5,580 nucleotides of DNA, taken from assembly GCA_964553915.1 (NCBI GenBank), contig CAZKMM010000142.1, positions 1 through 5,580 on the forward strand, in the 5' to 3' direction. The translations under genes were made by a program, and so were the position numbers. The DNA is from CAZKMM01 sp964553915. GTDB taxonomy: Bacteria; RBG-13-61-14; DRUE01. The notes below the pieces were generated by a model. That model worked only from the letters and a program-made list of their open reading frames with translations, was not told the DNA's origin and made no database searches. Positions 1 to 5,580 of the stretch are shown here, piece by piece (position 1 is the first letter of the stretch; every line of letters starts with the position of its first letter).

Positions 1-2481
1 GGTAGCAGGTTGACCCAGCTGAATATATCCCAGCCCCACATCTTTAAGGGTCTGGAGCTTATTCTTGATGGGCGGGACATTGTAGAAAAATTCATAAGCC
101 TCATCAACTGTCATTTCCAGCACCTGAGCGATGTTTTTGCCTTTATATTTGATTTCTAAGGTTTCCCGATTATACCTTTTTCCTCCGCAAACATCACAGG
201 TGACATAAACATCAGGAAGAAAATGCATTTCTATTTTAATCATTCCATCTCCCTCGCACGCCTCGCATCTTCCGCCTTTGACATTAAAGCTGAATCTCCC
301 CGGCTTGTATCCCCGAAGTCGTGCCTCAGGCAGTTGAGCAAAAAGCTCCCGAATCGGAGTAAAAGTTCCGGTATAGGTTGCAGGGTTGCTCCTCGGGGTG
401 CGACCAATCGGAGACTGGTCTATATCAATTACCCGGTCAATATGCTCCAGTCCTTTAATTCCCCGAATCTTTCCAGCTGGCTCTTTGCTTTTATATAGTT
501 TCTGGGCTAAAACCCGATACAGGGTATCAACCACCAGAGTGCTTTTTCCGGAACCGCTCACCCCGGTGACACAGATAAAAAGCCCGAGTGGAAATTTAAC
601 ATCTATGTTCTTAAGATTATTTGCCTGACAGCCTTTAAGAATCAGCCATTTCCCGGTGGGATTTTTTCTTTCTTCAGGAAGTGGGATTTGCAGTCTGCCG
701 GAAAGATAAGCCCCGGTCAAAGATTTTTCGCTTTCCATAATTATTTCCGGGGCTCCCTGAGCTACTATCTCTCCACCCCGAACTCCGGCACCGGGTCCCA
801 TATCAATCACCCAATCCGCACTCTTAATGGTTTCCTCATCGTGTTCCACTACAATTACAGTATTGCCCAGGTCCCGGAGCTGGAGCAGGGTATCAAGGAG
901 CCGGCGATTATCCCGGGGATGAAGCCCGATGCTCGGCTCATCCAGAATATAAAGCACTCCCACCAGCCTTGAGCCAATCTGGGTTGCCAGCCGGATTCTT
1001 TGACCTTCTCCGCCAGATAAAGTGGCACTAGCCCGGTCTATGGTCAGATAGCCCAGTCCCACATTTAAAAGGAATTGAAGCCTCTCGCGAATTTCTTTAA
1101 GAATCCTTCGGGCAATTTCCATTTCCTTGGGGCTTAAAAGCAGATGGTCAAAAAATTCTTTGGCAGATTTGATGTCCATTGCAGAGATTTCTGCGATATT
1201 TTTGCCGGCAATTTTTACAAAGAGCGCCTCTTTTCGGAGCCGGGCGCCTCCACATCTGGGGCAGGGGCGGATGCTCATATATTTTCTCAGCTCTTCTCTT
1301 ACCGCTTCAGACTCGGTCTCGTGGTATCTTCGGTCTAAATTAGGAATAATCCCTTCAAATGGTCTCCAGTCCCGCCAGATGCCGTCCTCATATTTAATTC
1401 GGAATTCTATTTCTTCCTCGCCCGAGCCGTAAAGGATAGCTTCCCGCACTTTTTTGGGAAGTTTTTTCCAGGGGGTGTTCAAGTCAAAGTTAAAATGCCG
1501 GGCAAGGGAGCGGAGCATATCATTGAAAAAGATGGAATGTCTTTTTGCCCAGGGAGCAATGGCACCCTCTTTAATGCTTAAATTCGGGTTCTGAATAATC
1601 AGTTCCGGGTCAAAATACATTCTGGTTCCCAGACCATCGCATTCTGGACAGGCACCGTAAGGATTATTAAAAGAAAAAAGTCGGGGAGAGATTTCTGGAT
1701 AGCTTACTCCGCAGTCCGGGCAGGCAAATTTTTCGCTAAAGGTAAGGGTCTGGTCAGTGTCTATCAGCTCTATTTTAACAATGCCATCTGCCTGGCGAAG
1801 TGCGGTTTCTAAAGAGTCAGCCAGCCGGACCCGGATTTTCTCCGGCTCCAGCACCAGCCGGTCAATATAAACATCTATGTTATGTTTTTTATTTTTTTCT
1901 AATTTGATTTCTTCTCCCAGGTCATAAGTCTTGCCGTCAATTTTTACCCGAACAAAGCCGGATTTTCTCAGCTGGTCCAGTTCTTTTCGGTATTCTCCTT
2001 TTCTTCCCCGGACAATTGGTGCCAGCACGGCAAATTTGGTTCCTCTGGGAAGGGAAAGAATCTGGTCAACAATTTGCTGGATGGTCTGGGTTTTGATTTC
2101 CTTTGCGCATTTGTAGCAATGAGGATGTCCCACCCGGGCAAAAAGCAGGCGAAGATAATCATAAATTTCCGTCACCGTGCCCACGGTGGAGCGGGGATTT
2201 TTGCTCACGGTTCTCTGCTCAATGCTGATGGCAGGGCTTAATCCTTCAATGCTGTCCACATCCGGTTTATTCATTAATTCCAGGAACTGCCGGGCATAGG
2301 CACTGAGCGATTCCACATATCTTCGCTGACCCTCCGCATAGATGGTATCAAAAGCCAGGGAGGATTTTCCGGAACCGCTCAAGCCGGTAATCACCACCAG
2401 CTTATTCCTGGGAATTTCCAGGTCAATATTTTTTAAATTGTGCTGACGAGCACCCTTGATTATGATTTTATCTTCTGCCAT
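1..2481 (-). CDS. uvrA: UvrA, excinuclease ABC subunit A (3' end beyond window)
   Basis: UvrA is the ATP-dependent damage sensor of nucleotide excision repair; as a dimer it finds lesions and loads UvrB. The 827 visible residues read without a frameshift. Seen in order: first Walker A GLSGSGKSS (33-41); zinc module 1 with CPDC (254-257) and CPEC (278-281); a CPRC cluster near 420; ABC signature LSGGEGQ (488-494); Walker B and D-loop ILDEPSIGLH (512-521); H-loop VVEH (544-547); second Walker A GVSGSGKST (640-648); zinc finger 2 with CEAC (739-742) and CDVC (762-765). Spacing follows Escherichia coli UvrA (940 aa) closely, so roughly 115 residues are missing, including the distal signature and Walker B. 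The ATG at 2481 is chosen because it follows an AAGGAA ribosome site and puts the GARQHNLKNI motif at its usual place. It overlaps the end of pdxA by 22 nt. The signature has Gly where Ala is usual (GGEGQ instead of GGEAQ); otherwise it is ordinary. Confidence 0.98.
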   Translation of the reverse strand, partial: MAEDKIIIKGARQHNLKNIDLEIPRNKLVVITGLSGSGKSSLAFDTIYAEGQRRYVESLSAYARQFLELMNKPDVDSIEGLSPAISIEQRTVSKNPRSTVGTVTEIYDYLRLLFARVGHPHCYKCAKEIKTQTIQQIVDQILSLPRGTKFAVLAPIVRGRKGEYRKELDQLRKSGFVRVKIDGKTYDLGEEIKLEKNKKHNIDVYIDRLVLEPEKIRVRLADSLETALRQADGIVKIELIDTDQTLTFSEKFACPDCGVSYPEISPRLFSFNNPYGACPECDGLGTRMYFDPELIIQNPNLSIKEGAIAPWAKRHSIFFNDMLRSLARHFNFDLNTPWKKLPKKVREAILYGSGEEEIEFRIKYEDGIWRDWRPFEGIIPNLDRRYHETESEAVREELRKYMSIRPCPRCGGARLRKEALFVKIAGKNIAEISAMDIKSAKEFFDHLLLSPKEMEIARRILKEIRERLQFLLNVGLGYLTIDRASATLSGGEGQRIRLATQIGSRLVGVLYILDEPSIGLHPRDNRRLLDTLLQLRDLGNTVIVVEHDEETIKSADWVIDMGPGAGVRGGEIVAQGAPEIIMESEKSLTGAYLSGRLQIPLPEERKNPTGKWLILKGCQANNLKNIDVKFPLGLFICVTGVSGSGKSTLVVDTLYRVLAQKLYKSKEPAGKIRGIKGLEHIDRVIDIDQSPIGRTPRSNPATYTGTFTPIRELFAQLPEARLRGYKPGRFSFNVKGGRCEACEGDGMIKIEMHFLPDVYVTCDVCGGKRYNRETLEIKYKGKNIAQVLEMTVDEAYEFFYNVPPIKNKLQTLKDVGLGYIQLGQPAT

Positions 2482-3332
2482 CTCTCGCGATTCCTTGCCA
2501 GAATAACCGCAAGCTTAACTGCCTCCTCCAAACTTTTTTCCGAAGCTTTTCCCTGCCAGGCAATATCATAACCAGTGCCGTGTCCGACCGAGGTGCGAAC
2601 AAAACTTAAGCCCAGGGTAATATTCACCACCCGCTCAAAATTCAGGGTTTTGAGTGGAGCAATCCCCTGGTCATGATAGATTGCTAAAAGAGCATCAAAN
2701 NNNNNNNNNNNNNNNNNNNNNNNNNNNNNNNNNNNNNNNNNNNNNNNNNNNNNNNNNNNNNNNNNNNNNNNNNNNNNNNNNNNNNNNNNNNNNNNNNNNG
2801 GAACCTGCTTGAGCGGGATATGGTCAGTGAGGAGACCCACCCGAAGCCTGTCCAGAACCATCATCATCAAAACCGGTTTCTGGTCCAGGGCAGAAAGAAA
2901 ATGAGTATGACCGGGATAGGGAGAGCCAGCTTTGAGCATTGATTCTTTGGTGACCGGGAGGGTGACCAGGGCGGAGCAAATTCCCTGCTGGCATAGCTCA
3001 ACCCCTGCCTGAATATAACGGATGATTGCCTTTCCTAATTTTTTGCTTGCCCGGGGCGGGATAAAATCCTTTTCTTTTAAAGAGCTGAGATTTAGAATTG
3101 CCCGGGAAGAGGAGAGCTCTTTTGCCTGCTCAATTTTGCTTAGCCTTAATGCCTGCTTAAGCCATTTTTGAGCGTTTTTTCCTCCAAATTTTTCTCCTGC
3201 CAGCTCCAGGACCGCTTCATCTCCCGCAATTATTAGCCCAGGAAATTTTTTCGGAGAGTATTTATCCAAAAAGCGGATTAAAACCTCGGGTCCCACCCCG
3301 GCTGGGTCGCCCATTGTGATGCAGATTTTCAT
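2460..3332 (-). CDS. pdxA: PdxA, 4-hydroxythreonine-4-phosphate dehydrogenase (interrupted by assembly gap)
   Basis: PdxA oxidises 4-phosphohydroxy-L-threonine with NAD(P)+ in the cytoplasm. The product decarboxylates to 3-amino-2-oxopropyl phosphate, which PdxJ joins with deoxyxylulose phosphate to form pyridoxine phosphate. Family marks seen are the N-terminal MGDPAGVGPE (7-16), LVTLPVTKE (122-130), PGHTHFL (140-146), the metal-ligand histidine in TDHIPL (His171), a second in YHDQG (His220 in the gapped numbering), and VNITLG with RTSVGHGTGYDIA near the C-terminus. The third ligand, in the NPHAGE motif, falls in the N run. The model has 290 codons including 34 unknown; correcting for the gap gives about 340, near the usual 330. 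The ATG overlaps the preceding stop as TGATG, with no clear ribosome site, so coupling is likely. The related PdxA2 sugar-acid phosphate dehydrogenases cannot be fully excluded without the missing segment, but adjacency to a SurA-like gene favours PdxA. Confidence 0.95.
   Translation of the reverse strand: MKICITMGDPAGVGPEVLIRFLDKYSPKKFPGLIIAGDEAVLELAGEKFGGKNAQKWLKQALRLSKIEQAKELSSSRAILNLSSLKEKDFIPPRASKKLGKAIIRYIQAGVELCQQGICSALVTLPVTKESMLKAGSPYPGHTHFLSALDQKPVLMMMVLDRLRVGLLTDHIPLKQVXXXXXXXXXXXXXXXXXXXXXXXXXXXXXXXXXXFDALLAIYHDQGIAPLKTLNFERVVNITLGLSFVRTSVGHGTGYDIAWQGKASEKSLEEAVKLAVILARNRERWQKIKS
2491..2496 (-). promoter_or_regulatory. Ribosome binding site of uvrA
   Basis: On the minus strand this reads AAGGAA and lies 9 nt before the uvrA ATG, inside the last codons of pdxA. 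It is the only convincing Shine-Dalgarno sequence at any start in the window. It supports the ATG at 2481 as the true start and suggests uvrA can be initiated independently of pdxA translation. Confidence 0.75.
2700..2799. other. Assembly gap of 100 N inside pdxA
   Basis: Exactly 100 undetermined bases, the conventional placeholder for a gap of unknown size. The flanks stay in one reading frame across it. The codon at its upstream (right) edge is CCN, so residue 178 must be proline whatever the base. The gap removes the PdxA segment with the middle metal-ligand histidine. It is a sequencing artefact, not biology. Confidence 0.98.
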
Positions 3333-4246
3333 CAGAGCCGAATGTCTATATAGGTTTTGGCTTTGAGTCTTTCCAGCCAGAGCAGATACTGCTCCTCAAA
3401 TTGCTTTCGGTAAAGAATCTGGCGAATTTGCTCCCGCACCTGTTCCAGAGGAAGAAGCATAGATTTTTCTCTACCAGCTACCATAAACAAATGATAGCCC
3501 GCCTCATCTTCATAAATCGGGCTTAGCTCTCCGACCTGCAGGGGAGCAATGATTTTTCTCAGCTCTGGTTTTAATTGTCCCAGCTCCACCCAGCCCAGCT
3601 CTCCTCCTCTGCTGGCTTCTTCTCCCTCAGAATATTTTCTTGCCAGCTCTGTAAAGCCTTTCCCGTCCTGATATTCCCGGATAATCTGCTTCAGCTTTTT
3701 CTGACCAGCTTTGCCTTTGTGGACCACAATATGATAAAGCTTTACTCGCTCCGGGGTGCGGAATTCATCTTTGTGCTGGTTATAATAAGCAACAATCTCC
3801 TGCTCAGAGACCTCCAGCTCAGAACGAACCTCCTGAGCTAAAAGCCGGGCTAAAACCAGATTTTCCCGCACCTGCTGGCGATATTCTTCCATTGTAATTC
3901 CCTGAGCCCGGAGCAGGGAGCGAAATTCCTCCGGGCTCAAGCCCAGTTCTTTTCGTTTTTTTTCTATTGCCTGTTCCAGCTCCTGGGCAGAAACCGTGAC
4001 CCCTGCTCGCTTTACTTCCTGCTCTATTAATTTTTTTTCTATCATTCTTTCCAGGTATTCTTTTTTAGTAAGTTTTTTATCTTCCTTTTGAATTTTTAGG
4101 GTATCGTTCTGGTAGGCTTGCTCCAGCTCCCGTAAAGTAATCACTTCATCTCCCACCACCGCAACAATTCGGTCAACAAGCTCGGCTCCGATAAGAAAAA
4201 GACCAGCTAAACCCAGCCCAATTATTATGATGTTCCTTAGCTTCAT
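3332..4246 (-). CDS. SurA-like periplasmic chaperone with one parvulin (PpiC-type) domain
   Basis: Likely a periplasmic folding factor for envelope proteins with peptidyl-prolyl cis-trans isomerase activity. With the ATG at 4246 the protein has 304 residues. MKLRN and a hydrophobic stretch to about residue 21 form a signal peptide, with probable cleavage near LIGA-E. VDRIVAVVGDEVIT (24-37) opens the SurA N-terminal chaperone region, which continues as charged helices to about 165. The parvulin domain spans about 166-258, with YHIVV (conserved His172), GGELGW (214-219) and GYHLFMV (His252); both family histidines are kept. A short C-terminal helix follows, as in SurA. E. coli SurA (428 aa) has two parvulin domains; this protein has one. 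A TTG start at 4276 would add 10 residues (MLSIINLYKK) and overlap the upstream gene by 26 nt. I prefer the ATG because it gives a standard signal peptide, although neither start has a good ribosome site. The stop overlaps the pdxA start by one base. Confidence 0.92.
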   Translation of the reverse strand: MKLRNIIIIGLGLAGLFLIGAELVDRIVAVVGDEVITLRELEQAYQNDTLKIQKEDKKLTKKEYLERMIEKKLIEQEVKRAGVTVSAQELEQAIEKKRKELGLSPEEFRSLLRAQGITMEEYRQQVRENLVLARLLAQEVRSELEVSEQEIVAYYNQHKDEFRTPERVKLYHIVVHKGKAGQKKLKQIIREYQDGKGFTELARKYSEGEEASRGGELGWVELGQLKPELRKIIAPLQVGELSPIYEDEAGYHLFMVAGREKSMLLPLEQVREQIRQILYRKQFEEQYLLWLERLKAKTYIDIRL

Positions 4247-4250
4247 TTTT

Positions 4251-5168
4251 TTATATAAGTTGATAATTGATAACAATCTTAGAGCGACGCCAGAGCCCAG
4301 AAATCCACTTCTGATAGAGATGATTCTGCTTCTCCTCTAAAAGCTTTTGATATATCTGCTCCCGAACCTGCTCATAACTCTGTTTTTCCGGAGGAGTTTT
4401 ATCCTCAACCATTAAAATATGATATCCAAATACGGTTTTTAAGGGACGGGAAACTTCCCCGGGCTTGAGCTTAAATACCAGTTCCTCTACTGCCCGGGGG
4501 AGTTGCCCCCGTTCCACCCAGCCCAGCTTCCCGCCGGTTTTTGCCTCCGGGCTTTCCGAATACTTTTTTGCCAGCTCATCAAAATCCTGTCCGGAAATCA
4601 ACCCCCGATAAATGGATTCTGCCAGTTTCCGCTCGGAAACCAAAATCTGACGAACCCGAACCCGCTCCGGTAAAATAAAATCTTGAATATGTTCCTGATA
4701 ATATCTTTTAAGCTCAGCCTCCTCCAGGTTTATTTGATATTTTAAAACCGTCTCCACAGTTTTTCTAATTAATAAAAGCTTTTTAATCTCCTGCTTCCAT
4801 TCTTCTTCGCTCAGACCCAATTGTGAAAGAGAATGCAAAAAACCTGCCCGGTCTATTTCCTGGGCACTTCTCACTTCTTCCTCTACTTCTGAGGGGACTA
4901 AATCTATCCCGAGCCTTTTTGCCTCCTGCAAAATTAGATGTTCGCTAATCATTTCCTCCAGACATTTTAACCGAAGCTGATAATCCAAATCATCTATTCC
5001 GGAAACATCTGAACCCCAGTTTAAATTTAGTTGCTTTTGAAAATCTTCCAGATAAATCGGCTCCTGATTTACCCAGGCAATTACCTGTTTCTGATGATTA
5101 TTCTTCTGAAAACATCCCGGCAAAAACAGAAAAAGGATTAAAAAAACGCTTGCACGATAAAACTTCAT
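4251..5168 (-). CDS. Lipoprotein with SurA-like N-terminal region and parvulin domain
   Basis: A 305-residue predicted membrane-anchored folding factor. The N-terminus has a short basic segment, a hydrophobic core and a lipobox LPGC with the lipidated cysteine at 19. The following residue is Phe rather than Asp, so by the E. coli sorting rule it would go to the outer membrane. Residues about 28-165 form the SurA/PrsA-type chaperone region, with VIAWVNQEPIYLEDFQ at 29-44 and then helices. The parvulin domain covers about 168-256, with LAKKYSESPEA (199-209), GGKLGWVERGQL (212-223) and FGYHILMV (247-254, His250). The first conserved histidine, normally in an HIL motif, is Gln174 (RQILV), so isomerase activity may be reduced. 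A charged C-terminal helix follows. The ATG shares the sequence ATGA with the stop of the upstream gene and has no visible ribosome site, so it is probably translated by coupling. It resembles Gram-positive PrsA in layout, but the neighbours point to a diderm. Confidence 0.92.
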   Translation of the reverse strand: MKFYRASVFLILFLFLPGCFQKNNHQKQVIAWVNQEPIYLEDFQKQLNLNWGSDVSGIDDLDYQLRLKCLEEMISEHLILQEAKRLGIDLVPSEVEEEVRSAQEIDRAGFLHSLSQLGLSEEEWKQEIKKLLLIRKTVETVLKYQINLEEAELKRYYQEHIQDFILPERVRVRQILVSERKLAESIYRGLISGQDFDELAKKYSESPEAKTGGKLGWVERGQLPRAVEELVFKLKPGEVSRPLKTVFGYHILMVEDKTPPEKQSYEQVREQIYQKLLEEKQNHLYQKWISGLWRRSKIVINYQLI

Positions 5169-5580
5169 TGGTTTGGCTGATTTTCTGATTTTTCTGGCTC
5201 CTGCTCAACACTGGCTCCTTCTTTCATCTCTGGAGCTGGTGGAGACGGAGAAGCAGAACCTTCCCCCAGGAATTTTTCTATATTTTCTGAATATTCTTTA
5301 ACCGGAATTCTGCTCCGAACCTCATTAAGCAATCCCCGAAAAACTTCCTCGCGTTTCTGAGATAAAATCTCCTCCCAAACCTCCTGATAACCCTTCGGGT
5401 CCAGATTGCCCGGACGCTCCAGAACATAAAAAATAACCCATCCCTGAGAGGTTTTAATCGGTTTGGTAAAATTTTGCTTTTCTCCGAGAGAAAATACCGC
5501 GCTGGCGCTTTCTTCACCAAAAACCTGAATCATTCCCTGTCTGCTGAAGAAACCCAGCTCCTGGTCTTTAAATTCCGGAT
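5165..5580 (-). CDS. Parvulin-domain protein, C-terminal part (start beyond window)
   Basis: The reading frame is open to the right edge, so the true start lies outside; the internal Met at 5533 is not the start. Of 137 visible residues, the first 55 or so match the end of a parvulin domain: ELGFFSRQGM aligns with the family LG-F-RGQM segment, AVFSLGE with AVFSLKPGE, and TSQGWVIFYVLE with the TxxGYHIIxVLE end strand. In that last motif the conserved histidine is Val (GWV instead of GYH), so this copy may be a poor or inactive isomerase, as reported for the PpiD parvulin domain. A helical segment similar to the QVREQI helix of the two neighbours follows. The last 33 residues are low complexity, rich in Pro, Glu and Ser. 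The most likely family is SurA/PpiD-type foldase; the N-terminal anchor cannot be seen. Its stop overlaps the next start by 4 nt. Confidence 0.8.
   Translation of the reverse strand, partial: PEFKDQELGFFSRQGMIQVFGEESASAVFSLGEKQNFTKPIKTSQGWVIFYVLERPGNLDPKGYQEVWEEILSQKREEVFRGLLNEVRSRIPVKEYSENIEKFLGEGSASPSPPAPEMKEGASVEQEPEKSENQPNQ

Larger units (their letters stand above)
1..5580 (-). other. Inferred polycistronic operon: parvulin, lipoprotein parvulin, SurA-like, pdxA, uvrA
   Basis: Five genes lie on the same strand with junctions of -4, +4 (or -26), -1 and -22 nt. No non-coding stretch longer than a few bases exists, so no internal terminator fits. The promoter must lie to the right of the window unless a promoter inside a coding sequence is used. 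The operon may continue past both edges. Confidence 0.85.

Noticed and set aside
223..2116. Several plus-strand open frames of 60-100 codons and a short minus-strand frame at 1968-2162
   Set aside because: All lie antisense to, or in another frame of, uvrA, which reads continuously with full family motifs. None shows a recognisable domain.
2700..2799. Possible insertion element or recombination site interrupting pdxA
   Set aside because: The run is exactly 100 N, the standard placeholder, and both flanks remain in frame and match adjacent parts of PdxA. There is no inverted repeat or target duplication at the edges.
3575..3841. Plus-strand open frame of 88 codons
   Set aside because: It is the complement of the parvulin domain of the SurA-like gene; the minus-strand frame explains the sequence.
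4251..4276. A/T-rich junction with TTATATAA and an exact tandem TTGATAA repeat (4260-4266 and 4267-4273 on the plus strand), possibly a promoter or operator
   Set aside because: It encodes the last residues of the lipoprotein, is too close to the ATG for a normal promoter, and has no properly spaced -35 box. A 7-nt repeat in A/T-rich DNA can arise by chance.
5278..5520. Minus-strand open frame of 80 codons overlapping the partial parvulin gene
   Set aside because: It is a shifted frame of that gene. The other frame matches parvulin motifs and is open through the right edge.
1..5580. tRNA, rRNA, CRISPR arrays, riboswitches or rho-independent terminators
   Set aside because: The window is essentially all protein-coding on the minus strand, and I saw no regular repeat-spacer pattern or GC hairpin followed by a T-run outside coding sequence.

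Overview
The window is the inside of one gene cluster, read entirely from the minus strand, in what looks like an uncultured Gram-negative (diderm) bacterium. In transcription order (right to left) it holds: the 3' end of a parvulin-domain protein (5165-5580, cut by the right edge); a lipoprotein with a SurA-like chaperone region and a parvulin domain (4251-5168); a second, secreted SurA-like parvulin protein (3332-4246); pdxA for vitamin B6 synthesis (2460-3332, interrupted by a 100-N assembly gap); and uvrA of nucleotide excision repair (1-2481, cut by the left edge). The diderm assignment rests on two signal-peptide-bearing SurA-type periplasmic chaperones, one of them a lipoprotein predicted to reach the outer membrane. 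GC content looks mid to high forties from a few lines counted by eye. The N run and unusual gene set suggest a draft or metagenome assembly. I cannot assign a phylum.

Packing is extreme: the junctions are a 4-nt ATGA overlap, a 4-nt gap (or 26-nt overlap if a TTG start is used), a 1-nt TGATG overlap and a 22-nt overlap. There is no intergenic stretch that could hold a terminator or a conventional promoter. Only uvrA has a clear Shine-Dalgarno sequence. The other internal genes appear to depend on translational coupling.

Functionally, the first three genes form an envelope-protein folding set. They are tandem, diverged parvulin proteins in which the two conserved histidines of the fold are lost at different positions in different copies. 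The surA-pdxA adjacency is also found in Escherichia coli. PdxA makes the 3-amino-2-oxopropyl phosphate precursor of pyridoxal phosphate, and UvrA recognises DNA lesions. No direct biochemical link among the three processes is evident; co-transcription is the link the sequence supports.

I see no RNA genes, mobile elements, CRISPR arrays or terminators. I also do not see a wholly new system. The most unusual content is the parvulin triplet and the tight coupling of uvrA to it through pdxA.
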